From assembly GCF_024170505.1 (NCBI RefSeq), contig NZ_JALJYG010000012.1:1-64000 (forward strand): a stretch of 64,000 nucleotides of DNA, given 5' to 3'. The notes under the pieces are model-generated. The model saw only the letters and a program-made list of their open reading frames with translations. It did not search any database and was not told where the DNA came from. Origin of the DNA: Methanocalculus alkaliphilus (GTDB taxonomy: Archaea; Halobacteriota; Methanomicrobia; Methanomicrobiales; Methanocorpusculaceae). Of this stretch, positions 1-8,189 are shown piece by piece; position 1 is the first letter of the stretch, and each line of letters starts with the position of its first letter. The translations under genes were made by a program, and so were the position numbers.

Positions 1-255
1 GACAGGAAAAACCTCCAGGCGATATGCTGGTCTATTGAAAACTACCATCGTGCTCTGAAAGAGCTATGTTGCGTAGAAGATTGTAAAGTTCGAAAGGCAG
101 CTGGGCAGAAAAATCACATTAATTGCTCGATTCGGGCATATATCCGGTTAGAGGCTGTAAATCAACAGCAAGACATCACAATCTATCAGGCAAAATGGGA
201 GATCCAGTCTAATGCTATCGCCGACTACCTAAAGGATCCAAAGTATGCGCTCTAA
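1..255 (+). CDS. DDE transposase, C-terminal part (partial)
   Basis: This is the last 84 residues of a transposase, open from the first base to the stop at 253-255. WSIENYHRALKE near residues 14-25, followed by NHINCSIRAYIRLE, is the usual tail of IS4/IS701-like DDE transposases, where the catalytic Glu lies in the W-x-IE-x-YHR segment. The start codon and the two catalytic Asp residues are left of the window, so completeness of the gene cannot be judged. It lies within about 30 bases of the element end that breaks the neighbouring ATPase gene. The exact IS family is uncertain. Confidence 0.7.
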   Translation, partial: DRKNLQAICWSIENYHRALKELCCVEDCKVRKAAGQKNHINCSIRAYIRLEAVNQQQDITIYQAKWEIQSNAIADYLKDPKYAL

Positions 256-284
256 ATTTTTTTCGGAGGGTTATGCGTAAGTCC
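1..284 (+). mobile_element. Right end of an insertion sequence
   Basis: The window opens inside an insertion sequence. Its transposase tail (1-255) is followed by about 30 bases of non-coding end sequence, T-rich and then GGAGGGTTATGCGTAAGTCC. The next gene, on the opposite strand, loses its family-like reading exactly there: its last recognisable residues are YYWN and the final Arg-Thr-Tyr-Ala comes from the element end. The outer boundary is placed near 284 by that change. The left end and the target duplication lie outside the window. Confidence 0.6.
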
Positions 285-1431
285 TATTCCAGTAATAGGG
301 TGTATACCCACGCCTCCGCAATTCTATATAGACGAGATTCTCGGCACATCGCCCGGCATCTTTCGAAAATGAGAAAGAGACTGCGTTTCTGAGTCCGTTA
401 TCGATACAATAGATTTTCTTGTTGTTTCGTGCCTGCACATTCAGCGAGTAGCTGAAGTACTGAACCTCAAAGAGGATCTGTGCCATCTCTGCATATCGTA
501 TATATTCCTTGATCGTCTCCGGATCAACACCGAGGAGATCAACCAGTTTTCGGTACGAGTATGGTGATGTGAAATTCGTCATCAGGTACGCCAGAAGATC
601 ACCCAATGCCCGCTGGTTTCTCACATCATTCTCCCGGATGATATCACGGTAGACGATACTGTCATAGTACGCCCTGAGCTGATCCTCCCTGACCGAATCG
701 TTCTTCCGAAGGGCTGTCTGCGGAAAACCACCTTCATAGAGATATCTATGGAAAAGCTCCAAAATCTCATATTTTTTACTGGCGAGCAGGACAGGATCGG
801 CTATCCCGTCAATTCCGTGAAAGAGGAGATACTCTGAGAAATCAAGTGGATAGACCTGGAGAGAGAGGTATCTGCCACTGATCAGCTGTGAGACCTGTGA
901 GTCGAGGAGATAGGAGGAGGAGCCCGATATAGCCAGCCTGAACTGTTTCCGATCATAGACAGCCTTGATCCACCGCTCCCATCCGGGGATTGTCTGAATC
1001 TCATCAAAGACGAGGGTCGCACCCTCTCTGCTGTATACCTCTCTCCTATAGGTATCGAGTACCTGATCAAGCGGATTCTCAAGCTGTGTGATCGCAGGCT
1101 CATCACAATTGACAAAGAGGATCGAACGTGGATCTACACCCCTTTCATTGATCATGTCCTGAACCATCTGCATGAGGAGGGTGGTCTTGCCTGAGCGCCG
1201 CACCCCGTTCAGGACCACGATCTCCCCGGAGTCGTGATAGGCCCGAATCTTTTTGAAGTAGCGTTCACGGCAGATACCCGCCAGAGCTGAGAAGTCCCGC
1301 CCGCTCCACCACGGATTTTGAGCGACAAGGATATCGAGGAGCGGAGGAATGCCCAAGGGTGGAGGGGAGCCCGGAGATCTATGAGAGCCGGGGTTCCCGG
1401 AGGAGTCGGAGTGTGGAGGGGGGGAAGGCAT
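271..1431 (-). pseudogene. AAA_14/DUF4143 ATPase truncated by an insertion sequence
   Basis: The product is a P-loop ATPase of the archaeal AAA_14 plus DUF4143 type. Walker A is GVRRSGKTT at residues 76-84 and Walker B is VFDEIQ at 141-146. The DUF4143 part follows, with YEGGFP, YRDIIREN and a helix-turn-helix-like segment near 290-320. Intact members continue past the YYW motif into a short nuclease-like fold (xEVDF) and are about 40-60 residues longer. Here YYWN is followed by Arg-Thr-Tyr-Ala and a stop supplied by the insertion sequence at about 271-284. The first ~33 residues are Pro/Ser-rich and probably not conserved. No function in this cell is claimed; a truncated protein might still be made. 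Confidence 0.75.
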
Positions 1432-1439
1432 GATATTTT

Positions 1440-1524
1440 GATTGGTTATATCCCTGCATAAAGATATGTTTTCGATGGGTTATAACCCGTCAAAAATTGG
1501 TATCTTTGAGGGGTTATAGTCCTG
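1440..1524. promoter_or_regulatory. Three operator-like repeats at 34-bp spacing
   Basis: Three related 17-18 bp elements start at 1440, 1474 and 1508, exactly 34 bp apart. Each has a GA-x-GGTTATA core followed by a CCTG- or CCCG-like tail. The middle one contains the perfect 12-bp palindrome GGGTTATAACCC (1477-1488). They lie 9-93 bases upstream of the start codon of the ATPase gene at 1431, where an operator for that gene would be expected. A spacing of about three helical turns would put bound proteins on one face of the DNA. The regulator is unknown. Confidence 0.45.
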
Positions 1525-1777
1525 CTAAACTATTGAGCTCTCTGTTAATTCAAAGAATTGAAAAGGCGAATTGAACGAGGGGGAATCGATGAAATTGAGA
1601 TTGCTTTTAAAGAATCCTTTTGTTGCTTTCGAGTAATCCACTCAGGTATCTGTGATTAACCACTCCTTCCTCCTCCCAACCCATTTTCACGATCTTTATC
1701 ACACCAGCCATTCCTAATTAACATAAAGCCAATAAATCAAACTGTTTTCACAACCGCTCCCCCGGAGGACACACCCC
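1525..1777. other. Intergenic region, no gene seen
   Basis: This AT-rich stretch separates the divergent ATPase gene and the hsdR remnant. I see no credible coding sequence in it. A good ribosome-binding site, GGAGGA, lies just upstream of the ATG at 1778 and belongs to the old hsdR start. Confidence 0.5.
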
Positions 1778-2095
1778 ATGGATCTCACCGAACACCAGAC
1801 CCGCAAGCAGCTGATCGATCCCCTCTTACATGCTGCCGGGTGGGATGTGGTGCCATACAGGGAGGGGATACCCCTCGACCAGTACACCCGGTCTGCCATT
1901 GAAGAGTATCCGACGAAAAACGGTCCTGCCGACTACGCCCTCGCTCTCGATGGCGAGATCCTCGGCATCGTCGAGGCGAAGCGGCTGACGCTCGGGCCGC
2001 AGAATGTCCTCGCCCAGACAGAGCGGTATGCAGCCGGGGGTACAATATTACATAAAATTAGAGAGCAGAACTCGGTCCAGATGAATAAGAGATGA
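1778..2095 (+). pseudogene. Type I restriction subunit HsdR, N-terminal remnant
   Basis: The reading starts at ATG 1778 behind a strong GGAGGA site and gives a typical HsdR beginning: MDLTEHQTRKQLIDPLL, then PADYALALDGEILGIVEAKR, which carries the PD...E-x-K nuclease residues. Similarity to the family ends around residue 88 (QTERYAAGG, near base 2040). The remaining 17 residues look unrelated and a stop follows at 2095, while intact HsdR proteins are 700-1000 residues long. It belongs to a different HsdR subfamily from the complete gene at 3004-6165 and lies on the opposite strand. With the hsdS tail at 18107-18235 it appears to mark the left edge of an older type I operon. Confidence 0.75.
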
Positions 2096-2100
2096 TTCCA

Positions 2101-2241
2101 ATGTCCGACAGTGACAAGAACCTGATGCGAATCTACAATCCGGTAGCGGCAAATAATATGAAGTCCGCCAGAGATCCAGAAATATGCGCAGAAAGGGCAG
2201 ATAACCGGGTTGTGGGGCGCATCGTGAAAAAACCAGCGTGA
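2101..2241 (+). CDS. Possible 46-residue peptide, unrecognised
   Basis: An ATG at 2101 opens 46 codons (MSDSDKNLMRIYNP... ending RIVKKPA) to a TGA at 2239-2241. There is no convincing ribosome-binding site and I recognise no family. It sits at the junction between the hsdR remnant and the minus-strand restriction locus, so it may be a scrap of another gene. The Arg/Lys-rich tail suggests a piece of a nucleic-acid-binding protein, but that is only a guess. Confidence 0.2.
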   Translation: MSDSDKNLMRIYNPVAANNMKSARDPEICAERADNRVVGRIVKKPA

Positions 2242-2285
2242 TAATTACAGGAGGCAATAGAAATACTATCGGCCATTGACAGGAA

Positions 2286-3014
2286 TCATTCCTCCCAGTA
2301 CTCCTCTGTCAGTGGAATCTCCTTCAGCCCTTCCTTGTACCGGCGCCATCCCGGCATGAAGCCGTCCATCAATTCCCTGAACCGTTCATTATGCCGCCGT
2401 TCGATGAGATGGACCATCTCATGGAGGATGATATACTCAAGGCAGAGGGGATAGCGCTTCACCAGCTCCAGGTTTATCCAGATTCGGCGGGCATCAGTAT
2501 TGCAGGTTCCCCAGCGGGTCTTCATCCTCCTGACACCCCACTCTGACACACGGAGACCGGTGTTCTCTTCCCATTTGGCGATGAGTGGAGGTATCTGCTC
2601 TTTGAGCTGCTTCCGGTACCAGGCATAGAGGATCTCCTCCCGCTTCTCACGGCCGGTTCCGGGGCGGACCCTCAACTCCATTGTGGTCGTTCCCCGCAGG
2701 CATACCCGGGGAGGGAGATCTGCTTCAATGAGATCCAGCCGGTACCGCCTCCCCTGGAAGAAATGGGTCTCGCCTGTGATCATCTCCCGTTGGGACTGGC
2801 GATCCTGGTCGAGAAACTTCTTCTGCTGTTTTCTGATCCATTTCAGCCGGGAGATAATGGCAAGCCGTATCGCGTCGTCATCAAGGAAGAGCGGGGCGGA
2901 GACCCGTACGCGACCTTCAGGTGGATAGACCCCGAGGTGAAGGTTCTTAATCTTCTTCCTGGTGATCTCAACGGTAATGCCTGAGACCTCAATCCGATGC
3001 TTCTCAGTAGTCAC
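2286..3014 (-). CDS. M48/SprT-like zinc metallopeptidase (YgjP-type)
   Basis: This 242-residue protein belongs to the YgjP/DUF45 family of small predicted zinc metallopeptidases. The zinc motif HEMVH is at residues 198-202, preceded by the family signature RMKTRWGTC at 163-171 and followed by ERRHNERF. There is no signal peptide, so it should act in the cytoplasm. Its start overlaps the end of hsdR (stop at 3004) by 11 bases, indicating translational coupling as the last gene of the operon. YgjP-like genes are often found beside type I restriction genes; a role in turning over HsdR or another subunit is an inference. The substrate is unknown. Confidence 0.85.
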   Translation of the reverse strand: MTTEKHRIEVSGITVEITRKKIKNLHLGVYPPEGRVRVSAPLFLDDDAIRLAIISRLKWIRKQQKKFLDQDRQSQREMITGETHFFQGRRYRLDLIEADLPPRVCLRGTTTMELRVRPGTGREKREEILYAWYRKQLKEQIPPLIAKWEENTGLRVSEWGVRRMKTRWGTCNTDARRIWINLELVKRYPLCLEYIILHEMVHLIERRHNERFRELMDGFMPGWRRYKEGLKEIPLTEEYWEE

Positions 3015-6000
3015 GCTGATTCTTCACTATCTCAAAGATTCGCCCGATCAGCGGTTCATGATCGCCAAGGACCTGTCGGATGGCACCCAGCACTTCCCGT
3101 TCCTTGAATTTGTTCCCCCGCCATCCCGCCTTTTTCGTCTCCCTGATGGCGGTATCAAGGGCGATTGCCATCTCTGCACGCGGGTTTTCAGCCCTCCGAT
3201 CACCATACGGAGCAAGCTCGGCCAACGCCTGGTTCTCACCTGTTACAAGGTTATCATAGAGTGACCGGAGTGCCGGGGTGGTGAGTGCGGAAGGGTAGGA
3301 TACCTCTTTTTCAGGCTGGCTCACATTCCGTGCCAGCTCGACGATCTTTCCCAGGTATGCCCGGTAATCCAGTGCATGCTGCTTCCGTTCATGGATCAGA
3401 GAGTCCAGGAGCTCGGACATCTTCTCATAGTACTTCGGATTGACCGGCATCTCATCGAGGATGATCTTCCGGACATTGTTCTCGATCGTCTCTGCGACCG
3501 CCTCATGATCCCTCCTGATATCTTCCGGAAGCGCCTCGATCGCCGCTTCTCCACGGATATTGATCAACTGGACGAGCGTCAGATCATCGAATGCCGAGAT
3601 GACCTCACTCTCCTCTGCCCGGATATAGGTATCAAGGAGATGGCGCATCATCGGTTCATAGCGTTTCAGATCGATATAGTCGCCACTTGCCCGCATGATC
3701 TCCTCACGGAGCTTCTCGAAGTGGGCGACCTCACCCCTGATCACCCGTGCCTCCTGATCGGTATAGCCGGCCTCACGCATCTCTCCTGCGATGTCGGCAT
3801 ATCTCCGGAGAAATGTTCCGGCCCGCTTATAGAGATCGACACGGAGGGGCTCGGTTCGTTTCAGGGCAAGGGGATCATCGCTTGAACCACAGAAGTACCG
3901 GATATAGTCCCGGCTCGCACGGGGCGGCTCAACTGGTTCGCAGAGTGCCTTGATCGCCTCACGAATCTCTTCCAGGCGTTCACGCCCTTTCAGAAGCCGG
4001 TCTTTCAGGAGACCCCTGACATCATTTTCATCGAAATCCTCGAAGGCCCCTCCGGTATAGTCTTTGATCGAGCGTTCAAGAGACCTGAAGAGATCTTTAT
4101 AGTCGATGATATGGCCGTACTCCTTATCGTCCCCATCCAGCCGGTTCACCCGGCAGATCGCCTGGAAGAGGCCATGATCCCGCATCTGCTTGTCGATATA
4201 GAGGTAGGTTGCAGGCGGTGCGTCAAAGCCGGTCAGCAGTTTATCAACGACAATTAAGAGCTTCATCTGCCCCGGCTCATCGATGAACCGCCTCTTCACC
4301 TCTTTCTCAAAGATCTCGGCTTTATACATCGCCGTATCTTCTGGCTCATCGAAGTATTCGGCGAGCATCGTTCGATAGATATCATACTGCCGCAGCTTCT
4401 CGGTCAGCCCTTCCCCTGTCTCCTCGCCCTTGATATCCGCAGGTGAGGGCTTGTATGAGGTGATGATCGCAGATCTCCCTTTGAGATCGGTCTTCTGAAA
4501 CATCTCAAAGAACCGGCAGGCAGAATAGATGCTCCCCGAAACAAGCATCGCGTTTCCATGGCCGCTTCTCAGCCGGTCCCTCATCTCCATATCGAGGAGA
4601 ATGTCAGCGACGATCTTTTGGAGCCGATCCTGTGAGCTGAGGACCTTCTTCATCGTGCCCCAGCGTTTTTTAAGTTCTGCCTGTGCGAAATCGGTGAGAC
4701 CTGCTGTTTTTGCCTCGAACCACTGGTCGATCTTTACCTGGGAGGTGATGTTCTGGTCGATATCCCGTGCCTCATACCGGAGATCGAGGACCACGCCATC
4801 ATGGACCGCCTCATCATACTTGTAGGTATGAATATAGGGCCCGAAGATCTCAATGCTCTTCTTCTTGTCCTTCTTTAAAAGGGGCGTGCCGGTGAACCCG
4901 ATCATCATCGTATCCGGGAGGAGGGCCTTCACCGCCTCATGGAGCAGACCCGACTGTGTCCGGTGGCACTCATCGATGAAGACGAAGATCTCGCCTTTGG
5001 CACGGAAATTTTTGGGGAGATGTGCATGGATATCCCTGATGTACTGATCGACATCCTGTTCTGTGAGTTCCTCACCCCGTCCGAACTTATGAATCAGGGA
5101 GCAGATCAGCCATTCTTCGTTTGTATTGAGGACGTTGACGAGATCTGATCCGCTCTTTGCCCGATAGATCGCCTCGCTGACCCCGGTGAAGACCTTCTCG
5201 ATCTGCTCATCCAGTTCAATCCGGTCAGTGACCAGGAGAACCCGGGAACCTTTGATATGCTCCCTGATCCATTTGGCAAGCCAGACCATCGTCAGGCTCT
5301 TCCCGCTCCCCTGGGTATGCCAGATGATCCCGCCTTCACGCTGCCTTACCCGCTCCTGTGCGGCTTTTACCCCGAAGTACTGGTTGTGGCGGCAGGTCTT
5401 TTTGGTCCCGGCATCAAAGACGATAAAATCATGGATCAGCTCAAGGAGGCGCTCCTTCCTGCAGAGCTGGCCAAGTTCCCGGAGGAGAGGATTGTCGGCT
5501 GCATCCGGGTGTGCATCGGCCTCTTTCCACCGAAGATAGTACTTCTCCGGGGTTTCGATGGTGCCATACCGGACCCCTTCGGTCTCATTGCCTGCCATCA
5601 CCAGCTGAATGGTTGCAAAAAACGGCCGGATGAAGACCTTCTTCTGGTTGTCAAGGCTCTGCCGGATACCTTCCGTCACCGAGACGGTGGAGCGTTTCAG
5701 TTCCAGTACTGCAAGGGCGATGCCATTGACATAAAGGACGATATCCGGCCGCTTGGTATTCTCCCCGAATATGGTGACCTCTTCTGCGATGGCAAAGTCG
5801 TTCCTCCCAGGGTTCTGCCAGTCAATCGGCCAGACGGTGATATGCGGCTCCCCGATTGCAGGACGTACCTTCACGCCGTACCTGAGAAGGCTGTAGAATT
5901 CCCGGTTTGCATCATAGAGGGAACGAACACCCCCGACAGTCGCAGCTCTCCCGAGTTCATAGAGGACTTTTTCGATGATCCGATCCTCATGCCCCTGCCG

Positions 6001-6165
6001 GGAGAGCCGGTTCCGGAGCAGGGTCTCCTCGATACTGCCGTTTCTCTCTTTGTCATGCCAGTTACCGAGGCAGGTGTAGCCGAGTGTATCCCGAAAGAAG
6101 CCGATCACCCGTCCCTGTGCCCGTATCTCACGTTCGCCGACGCCCGTCATCCATTCATTCCTCAT
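3004..6165 (-). CDS. hsdR: Type I restriction endonuclease subunit R
   Basis: HsdR is the ATP-dependent translocase and nuclease subunit of the type I complex, working with HsdM and HsdS. The protein has 1053 residues, full length for the family. Residues 139-157 carry the nuclease core (RPDIVLYVNG, then LELK). Walker A is TQGSGKS at 284-290, the DECH box is near residue 400, and GFTGTP follows as helicase motif III. The C-terminal third is helical, as expected for contact with HsdM. The start at 6165 overlaps the upstream DUF4062 gene by 11 bases; an internal Met 15 bases later would remove the overlap. It is the penultimate gene of the island operon, far from hsdM and hsdS. Confidence 0.95.
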   Translation of the reverse strand: MRNEWMTGVGEREIRAQGRVIGFFRDTLGYTCLGNWHDKERNGSIEETLLRNRLSRQGHEDRIIEKVLYELGRAATVGGVRSLYDANREFYSLLRYGVKVRPAIGEPHITVWPIDWQNPGRNDFAIAEEVTIFGENTKRPDIVLYVNGIALAVLELKRSTVSVTEGIRQSLDNQKKVFIRPFFATIQLVMAGNETEGVRYGTIETPEKYYLRWKEADAHPDAADNPLLRELGQLCRKERLLELIHDFIVFDAGTKKTCRHNQYFGVKAAQERVRQREGGIIWHTQGSGKSLTMVWLAKWIREHIKGSRVLLVTDRIELDEQIEKVFTGVSEAIYRAKSGSDLVNVLNTNEEWLICSLIHKFGRGEELTEQDVDQYIRDIHAHLPKNFRAKGEIFVFIDECHRTQSGLLHEAVKALLPDTMMIGFTGTPLLKKDKKKSIEIFGPYIHTYKYDEAVHDGVVLDLRYEARDIDQNITSQVKIDQWFEAKTAGLTDFAQAELKKRWGTMKKVLSSQDRLQKIVADILLDMEMRDRLRSGHGNAMLVSGSIYSACRFFEMFQKTDLKGRSAIITSYKPSPADIKGEETGEGLTEKLRQYDIYRTMLAEYFDEPEDTAMYKAEIFEKEVKRRFIDEPGQMKLLIVVDKLLTGFDAPPATYLYIDKQMRDHGLFQAICRVNRLDGDDKEYGHIIDYKDLFRSLERSIKDYTGGAFEDFDENDVRGLLKDRLLKGRERLEEIREAIKALCEPVEPPRASRDYIRYFCGSSDDPLALKRTEPLRVDLYKRAGTFLRRYADIAGEMREAGYTDQEARVIRGEVAHFEKLREEIMRASGDYIDLKRYEPMMRHLLDTYIRAEESEVISAFDDLTLVQLINIRGEAAIEALPEDIRRDHEAVAETIENNVRKIILDEMPVNPKYYEKMSELLDSLIHERKQHALDYRAYLGKIVELARNVSQPEKEVSYPSALTTPALRSLYDNLVTGENQALAELAPYGDRRAENPRAEMAIALDTAIRETKKAGWRGNKFKEREVLGAIRQVLGDHEPLIGRIFEIVKNQRDY

Positions 6166-7663
6166 TCTTTATTGCAGCCAGCAGATCCCGGCCCTTCTTC
6201 GTCAGGCGGTATTTCTGCAATCGGCTTCTGGGTTTCTCCGGGATTGTCATCTCTACGAGGCCGGCATCAGTTGCGGGTTTGAGATACAATCTTCGGAAAT
6301 TAACGATCCCTTTCAGTTTCAGACGTTTCTGAAGATCCTGCCGGGATATCTCCTCTTCACAGAGTGACAGTATCTTTCTGACTTGGTCCGTGACTTGGTC
6401 CGTGACTTGGTCCGTGACTTGATCTGCCTTCTTCGATGGAGTGATTCCATCGCTTTTACTACGCCTTATCGTGATCATGAATCCGTCAGTGACCTCAAAT
6501 TCAGGCTCTGGTAGTCCGGCATCCACGCACCGCCTGATCATGTCCCGCGTCCCTGTTCCCATCCGTTCGATATACCGGGTCAGGTACATCGGTTCGGCGA
6601 GGAGCGGGTTGCCCGGCACCGACCCATGAGCAACCCGCAGCCTCTCAAGCGTCAGGGTTGGCGGGAGTCTTCCGGGATTCCAGACTTCCAGCCGGTCAGC
6701 AAAGAGCATCACCTGCACACTCCCGTTGCTCGTATAGTCCCGGTGGGCAACTGCATTTACGATCGCCTCTGTGACCACCTCTTTTGGGATCTCATAGCGG
6801 ACCGGGGCCTGCGGACCTTCTGCACGGGTGCCAACCCAGAGATTGATCTTGCTTAAGACGAAGTCAACCGCCTGATCAACGAGTTCAAAGACTGTACCTT
6901 TGTACACCTGGTAGGAAGGGATCGGTTTTGCGACCTCGGTTCCATGGAAGTGGGCGCATTTCACTTCAGAAGTAAGGAGAAAGTCCTGCGGCTTTCTGGC
7001 AAAGAGGAGAATAGATGCGTTTGTCAGATACCCATTGTCGATCAGTTTCAGGTGTTCAAGAACTTCCAGATGAGAGGCATCTTCTGGAAGTGGGAACTGT
7101 CGGGCACGCCTCGCAGTTCTCAGGAACCATGCGATCCGTTCGTGGTCAAGATCATCGGGTGTGGCTTTTTTGCAGGGAGCAGCATCGAAGGGACAGAAGC
7201 GGATCAGCTGTTTCTCTTCCAGATATTCGACAAGTGCCGCATAAAGACCGGCAACCAGCTCCGCAGATGTATTGAACCGCTTTCGGATAAGTCCCGCCTG
7301 CGCCTTGCCGATGAGAGCCTGCATCTTTGGATGGCGAACTGCATCGCTGGCTCCCTTCAGATAGATCAGACGGTATTTCCCTTCTGATGATGCAAAATCA
7401 AACTCATGCTCTGTGGCTGAGATCCCTTCTGCATCTTCATTGCCATACTCTTCACCAAAGAGGCCGACATATAAGTCAGACCGCCCCACCTCTTCCAGGT
7501 AGGTGGTATCGGGGCGGCGGTCAGCTGCGGGCAGATCTTCAAAGAGGAAGACCTCAAAGAACCGCCGCATCAGGGCATCCCCCCGAAGATAGTCACGGAG
7601 GGCGGCCCGCTCTTCGGCAAACTCCTCCTGCACGCTGCTTATGAAGATGCGGATTGGGATCAT
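6155..7663 (-). CDS. DUF4062 plus GHKL-type ATP-binding protein
   Basis: This 502-residue protein combines three parts. Residues 1-105 form a DUF4062 domain (IRIFISSVQEEFAEER, then YVGLFGEEYG), a TIR-like fold. Residues 200-400 are the ATP-binding domain seen in AlbA_2/RecG-like regulators, with EAIVNAVAHRDY as the GHKL N box and IERMGTGT as a glycine motif. Four tandem TDQV repeats at about 417-432 link this to a C-terminal winged helix. The AlbA_2 domain usual in such proteins is replaced by DUF4062. The start overlaps the previous gene by 4 bases (ATGA) and the end overlaps hsdR. An accessory or anti-phage role within the restriction operon is inferred from position. Confidence 0.75.
   Translation of the reverse strand: MIPIRIFISSVQEEFAEERAALRDYLRGDALMRRFFEVFLFEDLPAADRRPDTTYLEEVGRSDLYVGLFGEEYGNEDAEGISATEHEFDFASSEGKYRLIYLKGASDAVRHPKMQALIGKAQAGLIRKRFNTSAELVAGLYAALVEYLEEKQLIRFCPFDAAPCKKATPDDLDHERIAWFLRTARRARQFPLPEDASHLEVLEHLKLIDNGYLTNASILLFARKPQDFLLTSEVKCAHFHGTEVAKPIPSYQVYKGTVFELVDQAVDFVLSKINLWVGTRAEGPQAPVRYEIPKEVVTEAIVNAVAHRDYTSNGSVQVMLFADRLEVWNPGRLPPTLTLERLRVAHGSVPGNPLLAEPMYLTRYIERMGTGTRDMIRRCVDAGLPEPEFEVTDGFMITIRRSKSDGITPSKKADQVTDQVTDQVTDQVRKILSLCEEEISRQDLQKRLKLKGIVNFRRLYLKPATDAGLVEMTIPEKPRSRLQKYRLTKKGRDLLAAIKNEE
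6380..6427. repeat. 12-bp tandem repeat encoding TDQV
   Basis: Three identical copies of GACTTGGTCCGT (6380-6415) and one diverged copy (6416-6427) lie inside the DUF4062/ATPase gene. On the coding strand they give repeated TDQV in the linker before the winged helix. Because the unit is 12 bases, copy-number change would keep the frame and alter only linker length. Confidence 0.85.
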
Positions 7664-8163
7664 GATAGCCTGATCAACCCATGCTTTCTAGCCATCTTTT
7701 CATTCATTACAACAACCACATTGGCTCCCATCGCCCAGAGACGGATAGTTCGTCGAAGTCTCTGAAGCAGAGCATCCTGAAGCTGTGGGAGATCTGCATT
7801 CTCGCAGTCCCTGATGACAAGAACCAGTCGGAACCCGATGGCAGAGAGATCGGGATCCCGAAGAGGTGCGGGCAGTTCATTCTTTGCCAAACCATGACGT
7901 CCCAATCCTAATGCAAGCCAGAGATTCACCGCATTCTCAAGCTTCTCTCCGATTTCTGAGATATAGTTATTGAGACCGGATAGATTTGCCTCAGTATGTG
8001 GATTGCTTGATTTTGCCTCAACAACCCAAACAACAGGTGCAAAATCCCTCCTCTCCTTGAGAAGCAGGAAATCTGCCATCTTCACCTCTTTCTGTATTCT
8101 TTGGTAGAGACTGCTTCGATCGATACAGAAACAATGTTCCTCAGGAAAGGGTCCAAACTGCAT
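7660..8163 (-). CDS. PD-(D/E)XK-like protein paired with AAA ATPase
   Basis: A 167-residue cytoplasmic protein that I cannot assign to a named family. Residues 25-51 (EVKMADFLLL, then VVWVVEAKSS) match a PD-(D/E)XK nuclease core: Asp31, then Glu49-x-Lys51 at the end of a hydrophobic strand. The rest is compatible with a small alpha/beta fold ending in a basic helix (LLQRLRRTIRLW). It starts 26 bases after the stop of the AAA ATPase gene and overlaps the following DUF4062 gene by 4 bases. ATPase plus small nuclease-like partner is an arrangement common in two-component defence systems. Nuclease activity is inferred from three residues only. Confidence 0.6.
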   Translation of the reverse strand: MQFGPFPEEHCFCIDRSSLYQRIQKEVKMADFLLLKERRDFAPVVWVVEAKSSNPHTEANLSGLNNYISEIGEKLENAVNLWLALGLGRHGLAKNELPAPLRDPDLSAIGFRLVLVIRDCENADLPQLQDALLQRLRRTIRLWAMGANVVVVMNEKMARKHGLIRLS

Positions 8164-8189
8164 CCCTGATTCCTCAATGAAAACTGAAT

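Noticed and set aside
2048-2257. Minus-strand frame of 69 codons between the hsdR remnant and the peptidase gene
   Set aside because: No ribosome-binding site or family resemblance; probably chance at a junction.
5257-6282. Plus-strand open frame of 341 codons opposite hsdR
   Set aside because: It is antisense to conserved hsdR codons, has no family-like motifs and arises from the GC-rich third-position bias of the real gene.
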